Virus record (IMG/VR): IMGVR_UViG_3300046715_000037
Coordinates: 1 to 34,697 of that record
DNA: 34,697 nt
From: a virus
Strand: one strand, 5' to 3'
Every line of letters starts with the position of its first letter. Positions within the stretch are counted from its first letter, which is position 1. Shown in pieces: positions 7,592 to 14,480 of the stretch. The notes beneath the pieces were generated by a model that made no database searches, had not been told where the DNA came from, and was given only the letters and a program-made list of their open reading frames with translations. A program made the position numbers and the translations under genes.

Positions 7592-8049
7592 GTTATAGGG
7601 TACCTTGTCCTTTATTAGGGCATCGGTATTAAACGGCCACGTCACACCTTCGCACAGATACGATCAAGTGACGGTAAGTGCGCCCTATAACGTGGTGACG
7701 TCAGGTTCGTACCTGGAAGAGCTAGGGAAATGGGAGTGAGCCTCCCCGTGAAGGGTTCTGACCCCACGTAGTGGCAAAGAGAACACGCCCTGGTAGGTAT
7801 ACGGACCTGACGTCATCTTAGATGGTGGCGTCAGGCTCTTGCGTTGCAAGTACTGGTTCAGATGTGGCACCTTCTCTCAGGTGAAGGTGGATAACCGAAA
7901 AGAGGCGCGGGTACACAGCCCCGCTACGCTAGAGTGGTGCGGTTCCAGACAGAGCGGTAGTTTCGCATAGTCGCAATGGTCATACCAATCCAGACGCGTA
8001 TGGTGTAGATGGTTGCACACTTACCAGTCACCAGGAGTCTGGCGTCACC
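7592..8049 (+). ncRNA. Candidate large structured non-coding RNA with three closed domains
   Basis: The 514 bases from 7571 to 8084 hold no credible gene but fold strongly. Domain I is closed by GTTATAGGG (7592-7600) with CCCTATAAC (7683-7691) and contains CGTCAC/GTGACG (7640-7645/7668-7673). Domain II is closed by 18 pairs (7694-7711/7800-7817) and contains 7722-7727/7788-7793, hairpin 7732-7736/7742-7746 and hairpin 7747-7756/7761-7768 with an AA bulge. Domain III is closed by 18 pairs (7824-7841/8032-8049) and contains 7852-7857/8023-8028, 7868-7874/7883-7889 and 7907-7911/7920-7924. Every non-Watson-Crick pair in the two long stems is G-U when read as + strand RNA; on the other strand these would be A-C mismatches, so the RNA is probably +. 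I could not match it to a tRNA or another known RNA. Size and complexity recall ornate phage RNAs such as GOLLD or ROOL, without any claim of homology. Confidence 0.7.
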
Positions 8050-8084
8050 TTCCCCCATATTACTCCGCATCAAGGAGCATCGTG

Positions 8085-8255
8085 ATGGCGATGGACTTCA
8101 ACAAGATTCACCAAGAGTACATGGACGATCTTCGCAACTTGCAGTTCTACTTCTCCACCCCTGAGAAGCCCGTCTCAGAGGAAGAGGCCAGGGAGTTCTT
8201 TAGTTCTTTGACCGACTCGGAGATCGATCAGCTCATCGACCTGGAGGTCATCTGA
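8085..8255 (+). CDS. Small acidic helical hypothetical protein
   Basis: 56 residues from ATG 8085, preferred because AAGGAG (8072-8077) is seven bases upstream; a frame opening at 8013 lies inside the structured RNA region and lacks a ribosome binding site. The product is acidic and helical (MDDLRNLQFYF, then SEEEAREFFSSLTDSEID). No family function known. Its TGA overlaps the next ATG, so the two are coupled. Confidence 0.6.
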   Translation: MAMDFNKIHQEYMDDLRNLQFYFSTPEKPVSEEEAREFFSSLTDSEIDQLIDLEVI

Positions 8256-8542
8256 TGTTCATCCCCGTCAATAGCTTCATGGCCCTGATGGTCTTTCTCT
8301 CGACCGAGGCGAAGCCGCTTTCACGAGCGGAGATGGACGAGTTTTGGGACTCCTGCTCTTTGTTGGAGAAGCACATGTTCATGTGCGCGGATCTCGGAGA
8401 TCGCCCGCTGCTGAAGATGAACACCGAAAACTGGTGCGCTGATCTTCCGTCGCATTACCACACCGAGAAGGGCCTCGTTCCTACTGATGTGGCGATATTC
8501 GACCCGCCCATCGACGCGCCTTACCCCGTAATAGCGTTCTAA
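8255..8542 (+). CDS. Small hypothetical protein
   Basis: 95 residues from ATG 8255 (TGATG overlap with the previous stop) with GGAGG about eight bases upstream. Begins with a hydrophobic stretch (FMALMVFLSTE) too short for a clear membrane span, followed by acidic helices and a Pro-rich C-terminus (FDPPIDAPYP). No known motif. Confidence 0.55.
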   Translation: MFIPVNSFMALMVFLSTEAKPLSRAEMDEFWDSCSLLEKHMFMCADLGDRPLLKMNTENWCADLPSHYHTEKGLVPTDVAIFDPPIDAPYPVIAF

Positions 8543-8578
8543 CATATTCATCACTCCGAATCTAGGAGCCATGTAAGT

Positions 8579-8803
8579 ATGAGCATCACTCTCCCCGCTG
8601 AAGACCTCGACAGGGACGGACGGGTCTTCTTTGATGGTGTGCTTGACAACAGCACGATGAAGGTCATCTTCAACGAGCATCCTCGTATGACTGAGGCATA
8701 TCTGCGGTGGGAAATCCCGGCGGAAAGCTGGGGGAACTATAGCGTGTGTTACGGTAAGAACCGTGTACTCGTTTCAGTCCAGACCTACCTGGGTGTGAGT
8801 TAA
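8579..8803 (+). CDS. Small hypothetical protein
   Basis: 74 residues from ATG 8579; TAGGAGCC is about ten bases upstream. The product is beta-rich and acidic, with RDGRVFFDGVLDNSTMKV and a C-terminal VLVSVQTYLG. No recognisable domain. The 36-base leader contains a copy of ATATTC (8544-8549). Confidence 0.5.
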   Translation: MSITLPAEDLDRDGRVFFDGVLDNSTMKVIFNEHPRMTEAYLRWEIPAESWGNYSVCYGKNRVLVSVQTYLGVS

Positions 8804-8804
8804 C

Positions 8805-8975
8805 ATGGGAAACGACGGACTCATCGATACTGTCGTCGGTACGGAAGAAGAAGCTTTCGAGCGTGCGTTCCAGTACGCCGATATTCTTCGTAAGAAGTTC
8901 GACATGGATGCGTTGGCCGTAAAGGTCAAAGCCGCCGGATGGAACACCTTCTACCTTTACGTCGTAAAGGCGTAG
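8805..8975 (+). CDS. Small hypothetical protein
   Basis: 56 residues from ATG 8805 to TAG 8973-8975, starting one base after the previous stop. The sequence is mostly helical (EEEAFERAFQYADILRKKF) with a C-terminal strand NTFYLYVVKA. Codon use and tight packing with the upstream gene support it as real; the function is unknown. Confidence 0.5.
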   Translation: MGNDGLIDTVVGTEEEAFERAFQYADILRKKFDMDALAVKVKAAGWNTFYLYVVKA

Positions 8976-9019
8976 ACCCCTACCATATTCTTCCCCCGCA
9001 TTTAAGGAACACTAGAATC

Positions 9020-9436
9020 ATGGGCACCGCTCAGCGCAACACCATCATCTTCATCATCTGCCTCGTCGGGGCATGCATCACGGCCGGCGTCATTGTCGCT
9101 CTTACCCCCGGTCACTTCAAGAAGGACTCGGGTGTCACGGCCTGCAAGACGATCTCGGAGAACATGGCCAAGAAGAAGACCGGCAGTGACAAGCCGATGA
9201 CCGAGGCCGAGTACAAGCGCCTTCGGGAGCCGTTCGAGAACTCGAGCCACGCGGACATCAAGGTGGCCGGCCTGAACATCCTCGACACGATCTATCAGGC
9301 GGACACGCAGCCGGACCCCAAGAACATCGGCGGCGCACTCATCCTGATGGGGACTCTCCAGGGCCAGTGGGGCCAACTTCAGACGGCATGCAGTAACCAG
9401 GGCGTGGACGTTCCCCAGCTGCCGATGGGCTCGTGA
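9020..9436 (+). CDS. Membrane-anchored hypothetical protein
   Basis: 138 residues from ATG 9020, with TTTAAGGAAC about ten bases upstream. Residues about 8-29 (TIIFIICLVGACITAGVIVAL) form one clear membrane segment preceded by few charges, so the remaining 108 hydrophilic residues are probably outside the membrane. They include two cysteines (ACKTIS and ACSNQG) that could form a disulfide. A role at the infected-cell envelope (exclusion or inhibition) is possible but unproven. Its TGA overlaps the next start. Confidence 0.6.
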   Translation: MGTAQRNTIIFIICLVGACITAGVIVALTPGHFKKDSGVTACKTISENMAKKKTGSDKPMTEAEYKRLREPFENSSHADIKVAGLNILDTIYQADTQPDPKNIGGALILMGTLQGQWGQLQTACSNQGVDVPQLPMGS

Positions 9437-9771
9437 TGAGACTCAGTCTTCTCTACCTGACCTCGGCTGCGCTTATTCTCGGGTCGGTGGCCTGTGCGCC
9501 TCCGCCTGAGAAGGGCGTAGTCATATCCACCATGTACAACCGGGCGCACTACGACGTGTACATGTACTGCGGGATGTACACGACCACCAGAAGCAACGGC
9601 GTCTCGTACACCAACTGCACTCTGTGGCTCACGGGTCACGACTGGGTTCCGGACGAGTGGTCTCTCAAGCTCAAGGATGGAAAGCATAAGGGTTGGAGGC
9701 AGGTCCCTCAGTCTGTCTACAACGGCCCATGTGGGCAACTGGACGCCATATATCCCGGCTGCATGAGTTGA
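9436..9771 (+). CDS. Probable secreted lipoprotein of phage early region
   Basis: 111 residues from ATG 9436, overlapping the previous stop. The N-terminus is a signal peptide (MRLSLLYLTSAALILGSVAC) whose end resembles a lipobox (SVAC) with Cys as the first mature residue. The mature part contains four more cysteines and an aromatic-rich core (YDVYMYCGMYTTTRSNG, WLTGHDWVPDEWSL). It would be exported and lipid-anchored on the host cell, next to the membrane protein before it; phage surface lipoproteins sometimes mediate superinfection exclusion, but that is inference. Confidence 0.6.
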   Translation: MRLSLLYLTSAALILGSVACAPPPEKGVVISTMYNRAHYDVYMYCGMYTTTRSNGVSYTNCTLWLTGHDWVPDEWSLKLKDGKHKGWRQVPQSVYNGPCGQLDAIYPGCMS

Positions 9772-9785
9772 TGGAGGAGAACGAC

Positions 9786-10796
9786 ATGGGCGACTTCGAC
9801 ATGAACGAACTTGTCGAGAGGTTCTACGTAATGAACCCCGAGACGGAGGACGTTCTTCCGACGGGTGAACAGCTGCGGAACGGTATGATCGTTCTGATCG
9901 AGTCGGCGGAGAGCAAGGCCGGACTCGAGTATGCCATCGAACCCGTCAAATTGGCCAACGCTCGTAAGACGAACCGTTGGTGCGAGGTGTCAGAGCTTCG
10001 TATCTGGCCCAACAGTCAGATCACCTTCATCGGCATCTACGCCGATGGCGTCAAGTGCCAGCGGACGGCACCTGTTCGTGACGCATGGCTCGTGACGATC
10101 GACAGCGTTCCCGACGCCGTGACCTCGGACACCGAGCCGCTCTACGTCAAGGAAGGCATCGACAAGCTGGCCACGATCAGCGACACGCTACAGACGCCCG
10201 AGAAATTCAACGACTGGTACAACACGGAAACCGCGTGGTGTTCGTCGATGCCCACCAGTTTGAAGGGCGTCGCGAAGGACTTCGCCTACGTTCCCAGCTT
10301 TGTCGAGACCCCCCTCGACTTCCACTGGGCCAAGCAACGTAAGCTCATCGATGAACACGAAACCCGCAACCTCATACATGGCCCGACGGTTCACCGACAG
10401 AACAATGTCGCCTGGCACGACCTCGATGTCGACGAGCAGGATGATCTGATTCGGTGGGCCAACAAGATGAGCAAGAGCCTCAACGAGGACGGCTACATCG
10501 AGGTCGAACCGACGTACGAGGTCCAGCTTAGGTCTGGCCTGCGGGTCGGCTTGGACAACCTCAAGATCCTCTTCCCCAAAGAGTTCGGGGTGGTCGAGGA
10601 GAAGAAGGTCGCAGTTAAGGATCAGGATCGCACGGCCAGCGTTAATGAGCTCTGGCAGCGATTCACGGACGCCGAGAAGGATGAGCTCATCGGGATCCAT
10701 CAGGTAACGGAGGGTCAGCTCGATGACGACGGCGAAATCATCCTGAAGTCGGGCGCCAAGATCTCGGGCTGGGAGTTCAAGAAACTATTCGAGTAA
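9786..10796 (+). CDS. Hypothetical protein with duplicated MNPETE domain (long paralog)
   Basis: 336 residues from ATG 9786, preferred because GGAGGAGA lies five bases upstream; ATG 9771 is an in-frame alternative. Residues about 8-110 contain VERFYVMNPETEDVL, GMIVLIES, NRWCEVSELRI and TFIGIYADGV. Nearly the same run of motifs recurs in 11049-11504, so the two genes share a paralogous domain. The remaining 220 residues are unique to this copy, with acidic helical segments and a repeated WHDL/ELWQRFTDAEKDELI pattern. No catalytic motif is obvious. It is probably an early accessory protein. Confidence 0.6.
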   Translation: MGDFDMNELVERFYVMNPETEDVLPTGEQLRNGMIVLIESAESKAGLEYAIEPVKLANARKTNRWCEVSELRIWPNSQITFIGIYADGVKCQRTAPVRDAWLVTIDSVPDAVTSDTEPLYVKEGIDKLATISDTLQTPEKFNDWYNTETAWCSSMPTSLKGVAKDFAYVPSFVETPLDFHWAKQRKLIDEHETRNLIHGPTVHRQNNVAWHDLDVDEQDDLIRWANKMSKSLNEDGYIEVEPTYEVQLRSGLRVGLDNLKILFPKEFGVVEEKKVAVKDQDRTASVNELWQRFTDAEKDELIGIHQVTEGQLDDDGEIILKSGAKISGWEFKKLFE

Positions 10797-10807
10797 GGAG
10801 GTGACGA

Positions 10808-10975
10808 ATGACCTTTGATGCGGTGCTCGACGAGAATTGGAAGCTCCTGTTCAACGACACGCCGGCCATGGTGAGAAAGTGGCTGAACGACCAGCCTTCC
10901 ACAAGCCACATGATAGTCGTCCCTGGCGACACCCTGAAGCAGAAGACGGTAGAAGAGTACCTGCACGGACTGTAG
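10808..10975 (+). CDS. Small hypothetical protein with ideal ribosome binding site
   Basis: 55 residues from ATG 10808 to TAG 10973-10975. The ribosome binding site AAGGAGGTGA (10795-10804) is a full complement of the 16S anti-Shine-Dalgarno region, which suggests strong translation. The product is compact and mixed-charge (MTFDAVLDENWKLLF, ending KTVEEYLHGL). No known family. Confidence 0.6.
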   Translation: MTFDAVLDENWKLLFNDTPAMVRKWLNDQPSTSHMIVVPGDTLKQKTVEEYLHGL

Positions 10976-11048
10976 GACCATACCCTGGGCATGATGTAAA
11001 AAGGCCCAGCAAGCTCGTCCCCCGAGAGCTCTATATAAGGAGTATCCA

Positions 11049-11504
11049 GTGCTTAAGCGTCTGCTCAAGAAGGTTCTGTCCTCATACCAGATCCCCGTGT
11101 ACGAGGGTGAGGCCTACCGCGGTATCGTCGAGCAGTACTACGAGATGAACCCCGAGACGGAGACGCTTCTGTTCGATGGCGACGCTCTTCAGGACGGAAT
11201 GACCGTCCTCATCGACAGTGGTTACAGGCAGGACTTGGACGAGATCGAGTCCCACTACGACTACCACAAAGCTCGCATCAACAACCGCTGGTGCACGGTG
11301 TCGAATCTGATCCAGAAGGGTGACCTTCTCACGTTCATCGGCACCTACGAAGACGGTGTCATGGAGAAGCGCACCTTCAACAGCTCGATCGCATGGCTCG
11401 TGAAGCTCAACACCATCCCGGAGAGCAAGGACGAGAACGACGTCCCGGCCGGGGGAACCAGGCTGGCATATCTGACAGAGTTCGTCAAAAACCGCTCGAT
11501 CTGA
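11049..11504 (+). CDS. Hypothetical protein with MNPETE domain (short paralog)
   Basis: 151 residues from GTG 11049 behind AAGGAG (11037-11042). It carries VEQYYEMNPETETLL, GMTVLIDS, NNRWCTVSNL, TFIGTYEDGV and AWLVKLNTIPE in the same order as the N-terminal half of 9786-10796, and lacks that protein's C-terminal extension. A 25-residue basic N-terminus (MLKRLLKKVLSSYQIP) is specific to this copy. The function is unknown; the conserved Trp/Cys and acidic positions suggest a shared fold. Confidence 0.6.
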   Translation: MLKRLLKKVLSSYQIPVYEGEAYRGIVEQYYEMNPETETLLFDGDALQDGMTVLIDSGYRQDLDEIESHYDYHKARINNRWCTVSNLIQKGDLLTFIGTYEDGVMEKRTFNSSIAWLVKLNTIPESKDENDVPAGGTRLAYLTEFVKNRSI

Positions 11505-11521
11505 CCTCGAAAGCGAGAGGT

Positions 11522-11698
11522 ATGTACCGCCACAGGGTACGAGATGAGAACAACCGAACCATATTCCACGACATCCCCTCGATGACTCGGCTCTGGTTGG
11601 AGAACCAGGACTTCATCGAAGCGTGGACGGTTCAACTCGGCGCGAACGGGTGTGTCATATCCGCGGAGAAGTATCTCGAGATGAAGGAGGAGGAGTAA
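11522..11698 (+). CDS. Small hypothetical protein
   Basis: 58 residues from ATG 11522 to TAA at 11698, with only a weak GAGAGG close to the start. The product is YRHRVRDENNRTIFHD followed by an aromatic helix and an acidic tail EKYLEMKEEE, whose codons include the AAGGAGGAGG that serves the next gene. The start is uncertain. Confidence 0.45.
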   Translation: MYRHRVRDENNRTIFHDIPSMTRLWLENQDFIEAWTVQLGANGCVISAEKYLEMKEEE

Positions 11699-11700
11699 CA

Positions 11701-11940
11701 GTGTGGTTTTCCTGGTTCCTTCTGGGAACAATTCAAGCCATAGCGTGGTCGGCCTTCTTTCGGATCAAGAGGGCTAGGGCCGGCTACAGTCCCGGAAAGT
11801 GGTGGAGGGTCCTCGGCCCAGAGGAGGAGTTGTGGTGTGAGACCAGCTCTGAGAAGGAAGCTAGGGCCATAATGCGACCGGGGGATATCCTGGAGCGTCA
11901 CTACGTGAAGCATGACGCTCAATGGAGGCGGGTGAAGTAA
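11701..11940 (+). CDS. Small membrane-anchored protein, paralog of 12841-13017
   Basis: 79 residues from GTG 11701 with AAGGAGGAGG upstream inside the previous gene's end. Residues 2-22 (WFSWFLLGTIQAIAWSAFF) form a membrane helix followed by basic residues, so the rest is probably cytoplasmic. The soluble part (WWRV, then ELWCETSSEKEARA, LERHYV and a final WRRVK) lines up with the whole of the small protein at 12841-13017. Function unknown. Confidence 0.55.
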   Translation: MWFSWFLLGTIQAIAWSAFFRIKRARAGYSPGKWWRVLGPEEELWCETSSEKEARAIMRPGDILERHYVKHDAQWRRVK

Positions 11941-12167
11941 TGGCTCTCCTATGGCTCGCACTGGGTTTCGCGATCGGTACATATTCCAGCGGCTGGCCTC
12001 TGTTCAAGATCATGAAGAAGTACATCGATCGTCGGGTGAAGGAGCTCAAGGAAGACTACGACGAGCAGATCGACGTCGCTGAACAGACCGGCTGGCACGA
12101 TGCTCTGCGAGACGACGTCGCGGTCGCGAAGGCCTACAAGGAGATATTCGGAGAGCCTCTGGGGTGA
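11940..12167 (+). CDS. Small membrane-anchored hypothetical protein
   Basis: 75 residues from ATG 11940, which overlaps the preceding TAA; an in-frame ATG at 11922 is an alternative. Residues 2-19 (ALLWLALGFAIGTYSSGW) look like a membrane segment, followed by a basic and then acidic amphipathic helix (MKKYIDRRVKELKEDYDEQ). The topology resembles the gene before it. Function unknown. Confidence 0.5.
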   Translation: MALLWLALGFAIGTYSSGWPLFKIMKKYIDRRVKELKEDYDEQIDVAEQTGWHDALRDDVAVAKAYKEIFGEPLG

Positions 12168-12234
12168 CTCCGCCGGGGATTTTTGTTCGCGGGGAATACA
12201 CGGACTCTAATAGGACCCCCACTAAGGAGCCACC

Positions 12235-12477
12235 ATGTCCGACGACCCGCGTCGCGAAATGAACGCCTATGAGGCCGCCATCTATCTGGTCTTGAAAAAG
12301 AACCCCGGCATGGTGCACATTACCGAGGATGGAACCAAGCTATATCTGCTTGACCCCCATTCCGAAGGAATTATTTGCATCACGTCGACCACCAACTTCA
12401 AGACCATGACCGATGACGAAATCAGCAAGTTCGTCGCTGACTGCGCAACCGGAGACTGGACCCCCGTAGAAGAGTAG
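12235..12477 (+). CDS. Small hypothetical protein
   Basis: 80 residues from ATG 12235 with a strong AAGGAG (12223-12228). The protein begins acidic and helical (NAYEAAIYLVLKKN), has a beta-rich centre (KLYLLDPHSEGIICITS) and an acidic end. No family recognised. It is the last gene before a strong hairpin terminator, so it closes a transcription unit. Confidence 0.55.
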   Translation: MSDDPRREMNAYEAAIYLVLKKNPGMVHITEDGTKLYLLDPHSEGIICITSTTNFKTMTDDEISKFVADCATGDWTPVEE

Positions 12478-12484
12478 TCCCAAA

Positions 12485-12519
12485 AAAAGCAGGGCACCGA
12501 TACACGGTGTTCTGTTTTT
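12485..12519 (+). terminator. Strong rho-independent-type terminator, probably bidirectional
   Basis: Fifteen consecutive pairs join 12485-12499 to 12505-12519 around the loop ATACA, with three G-U pairs on the + strand. The 3' arm ends in TTTTT (12515-12519) and the 5' arm starts with seven A residues, so the structure can act in either direction. It begins eight bases after the stop of 12235-12477. Confidence 0.8.
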
Positions 12520-12552
12520 GCCTTAAGAATCAGACAAAAAGGACACGGAACG

Positions 12553-12768
12553 ATGCGTAGTACAGTTAGTGGTTATCGCGTTGCGATTTACCAGGAGTGG
12601 GCCATCCCTCAGGTGGCTGCGATCTACAAGAAGGACGAGTCAGAGCTGAAGAAGCTCTGGGAACACTCGAAGCAGTGCGGGGTCGTCTGCGCCTTCGAGT
12701 ATACGGGAGAGTCGAAGGCCGGCAGTGTGACGCCGAGGTCTAAGGGCAGCTATAAATTCGGAGCGTAA
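12553..12768 (+). CDS. Small hypothetical protein
   Basis: 71 residues from ATG 12553 with AAAAAGGA about ten bases upstream. It contains YRVAIYQEWAIPQVAAIY, a helical KKDESELKKLWEHSKQ and a basic C-terminus (PRSKGSYKFGA). It is the first gene after the terminator, so a promoter should lie in 12520-12552; I see no convincing -35/-10 pair there. Confidence 0.5.
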   Translation: MRSTVSGYRVAIYQEWAIPQVAAIYKKDESELKKLWEHSKQCGVVCAFEYTGESKAGSVTPRSKGSYKFGA

Positions 12769-12769
12769 C

Positions 12770-12832
12770 GTGGGGATGGTAATACTAATCGTTGGGTTCG
12801 TGATCATGATGCTGCTCGTATCTTCGGCATAG
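12770..12832 (+). CDS. Possible 20-residue membrane peptide
   Basis: GTG 12770 opens a 20-residue frame (MGMVILIVGFVIMMLLVSSA) that is one hydrophobic helix and nothing else; ATG 12776 would give 18 residues. It fits exactly between two genes and its stop lies in the ribosome binding region of the next. Such tiny membrane peptides occur in phages, but a frame this short could be chance. Confidence 0.3.
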   Translation: MGMVILIVGFVIMMLLVSSA

Positions 12833-12840
12833 GAGACGAC

Positions 12841-13017
12841 ATGGATTTCGAAGCAAGCGATGCGACGAACATTTGGCGTGTCATATGCTGCATCGATGGG
12901 GCTATCTGCATCGAAACTCAATCAGAGGAAGAGGCTAGGGCCAAGGCTGAGGTACCAGGCCATAGACTCGAGCGACTCTACGAGAAGATGGTGCAAGAGT
13001 GGAAGCAGGTGGTATGA
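12841..13017 (+). CDS. Small hypothetical protein, soluble paralog of 11701-11940
   Basis: 58 residues from ATG 12841 to TGA 13015-13017, with AGGAGA (12831-12836) upstream. The sequence [37 protein letters not shown] and the final WKQVV line up with the soluble part of the membrane protein at 11701-11940. The two therefore derive from one domain, with and without a membrane anchor. Its stop overlaps the start of the helicase gene. Function unknown. Confidence 0.55.
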   Translation: MDFEASDATNIWRVICCIDGAICIETQSEEEARAKAEVPGHRLERLYEKMVQEWKQVV

Positions 13018-14255
13018 CGATAAATCTGGTCAAGGCCTTTGATGCGATCGGTCTACACGAGCATCAGAGAGATGCCCTCGGTAAGCTGACTAATGGTCGC
13101 ATATTGTGTGGTGGTGTAGGGTCAGGTAAGTCTCTTACGGCTGCTGCATATTACATGAAGAACGAGGCCCCTAGACCCGTCTACGTGATCACCACAGCCA
13201 AGAAGAGAGACTCTCTGGACTGGGAGGAAGAGTTCGTTAAGTTCGGTGTGGGAACGCAGGAGGGGGCTACTACGGCCGGCGTTCTGATAGTGGACTCGTG
13301 GAACAACATCAAGAAGTACAGCAACGTCTACGGTGCATTCTTCATATTCGACGAGCAAAGACTGGTGGGGTCGGGTGCTTGGACTAAGTCGTTTCTCAAG
13401 ATCGCCAAGAAGAACCACTGGCTACTACTTTCGGCCACACCCGGAGACACTTGGATGGATTACGTCCCTGTCTTCGTGGCGAATGGATTCTATAAGAATC
13501 GAACTGAATTCAAACGCGAGCACGTGGTCTACAACACGTTCAGCAACTACCCGAAGATCGATCGATACGTTAACATTGGACGACTTCTACGCCTTCGCCG
13601 AGAACTTCTGGTGGAGATGCCGTTCGATCGCCACACTATACGAAGACCAACGCACATCCAGGTCTCGTATGACAAGGAGGCGTTCAATAAGGTTCTCAAA
13701 GACAGATGGCATGTCTACGAGGATCGGCCGATCAAAGATGTCGGCGAGCTATACCATGTCATGCGGCGCGTGGTCAATAGCGATCCGTCTCGTCTTGAAG
13801 CGATCAAACGGCTCTTGGTGAAACACCCACAACTGATCATCTTCTATAGCTTCGATTACGAGCTAGATATCCTTAGAACGCTGGCTAATGAACGCAGCCC
13901 GCTTGCCTCCACTATGGGGGAGAAGGTTACAGTGGCCGAGTGGAACGGACACAACCACCACGAGATCCCGGACACTGACAGCTGGGTATATCTGGTTCAG
14001 TATACAGCCGGTGCTGAAGGGTGGAACTGCATCACCACGAATGCGACGGTTTTCTACTCCTTGCAGTACTCGTGGAAGACCTACGAGCAGTCGCACGGGC
14101 GCATCGATCGGATGAACACGCCCTATATCGACCTCTTCTACTACACTCTTCGCAGTCCGTCCTTCATCGACAAAGCGGTCTGGGCCAGCCTCTCGCAGAA
14201 GAAGAACTTCAACGAAAAACGCTTCACGGCCCGATTTCTAGATACCGACCGGTGA
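13014..14255 (+). CDS. SF2 (SNF2/DEAD-like) helicase
   Basis: 413 residues from ATG 13014, overlapping the preceding stop, with AGGTGG close upstream. Motif I is GGVGSGKS (33-40), motif II FIFDEQR (DEQR at 113-116), motif [14 protein letters not shown] (137-147), motif [11 protein letters not shown] and motif [10 protein letters not shown] (359-366). These give a complete two-lobe SF2 ATPase that would translocate on duplex DNA. Such SNF2-like helicases sit in many actinophage replication modules next to VRR-NUC and Cas4-like nucleases, as here, and may act in replication restart or recombination. The very end of the gene carries a copy of the AGATACC sequence that recurs around the downstream HNH cassette. 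Confidence 0.85.
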   Translation: MTINLVKAFDAIGLHEHQRDALGKLTNGRILCGGVGSGKSLTAAAYYMKNEAPRPVYVITTAKKRDSLDWEEEFVKFGVGTQEGATTAGVLIVDSWNNIKKYSNVYGAFFIFDEQRLVGSGAWTKSFLKIAKKNHWLLLSATPGDTWMDYVPVFVANGFYKNRTEFKREHVVYNTFSNYPKIDRYVNIGRLLRLRRELLVEMPFDRHTIRRPTHIQVSYDKEAFNKVLKDRWHVYEDRPIKDVGELYHVMRRVVNSDPSRLEAIKRLLVKHPQLIIFYSFDYELDILRTLANERSPLASTMGEKVTVAEWNGHNHHEIPDTDSWVYLVQYTAGAEGWNCITTNATVFYSLQYSWKTYEQSHGRIDRMNTPYIDLFYYTLRSPSFIDKAVWASLSQKKNFNEKRFTARFLDTDR

Positions 14256-14278
14256 AAATGTCCGGATTTTCTCTCCGT

Positions 14279-14455
14279 CATGTCAAAACCAAGATGCTCG
14301 ACAAAAAGTTTTAATTTTTTGCACGCTCGGTATCTAGATTCTGGGGTGTTTCTGTCATATCCTAGCGTAATCCCTCCCCTATAAATGATTAAAATAATAG
14401 ATACCAAGTATGCAAAAAATAAAAACTTTTTGTTCGAGGTCTTGGATTTGACATG
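14279..14455 (+). repeat. Large AT-rich imperfect inverted repeat
   Basis: Bases 14279-14322 match the reverse complement of 14412-14455 at about 40 of 45 aligned positions with one gap per side. The similarity continues inward as GGTATCTA (14329-14336) with TAGATACC (14398-14405). A competing perfect 12-base pairing joins 14237-14248 with 14327-14338. The arms contain A5 and T6 runs, so the structure could terminate transcription in both directions or be the core of a small mobile element. This 225-base gap (14256-14480) has no credible gene and is strikingly AT-rich compared with its surroundings. Confidence 0.75.
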
Positions 14456-14480
14456 GCACCCCTCAAGTGGAGTTTGCCTC

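Noticed and set aside
7702-7716. tRNA T-arm-like sequence (CAGGTTCGTACCTG)
   Set aside because: The conserved A of the T-loop is missing, the five-pair stem has a mismatch, and no acceptor stem or anticodon arm fits; the bases are better explained by the 18-bp stem of the structured RNA.
8643-8648. TTGACA inside the gene 8579-8803
   Set aside because: It is coding sequence and the spacing to any TATAAT-like hexamer is wrong.
10985-11009. CTGGGC...GCCCAG hairpin between two early genes
   Set aside because: Six pairs around a 13-base loop with no T-run; could be chance, so not listed as a terminator.
12149-12190. Possible terminator CGGAG...CTCCG followed by TTTTT
   Set aside because: The stem is only five pairs with a long loop, part of it is coding, and the T-run is separated from the stem by a G-rich stretch; too weak to call.
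14448-14453. TTGACA resembling a -35 promoter element upstream of the HNH gene
   Set aside because: No -10-like hexamer is found 16-18 bases downstream, and the sequence is part of the inverted-repeat arm.
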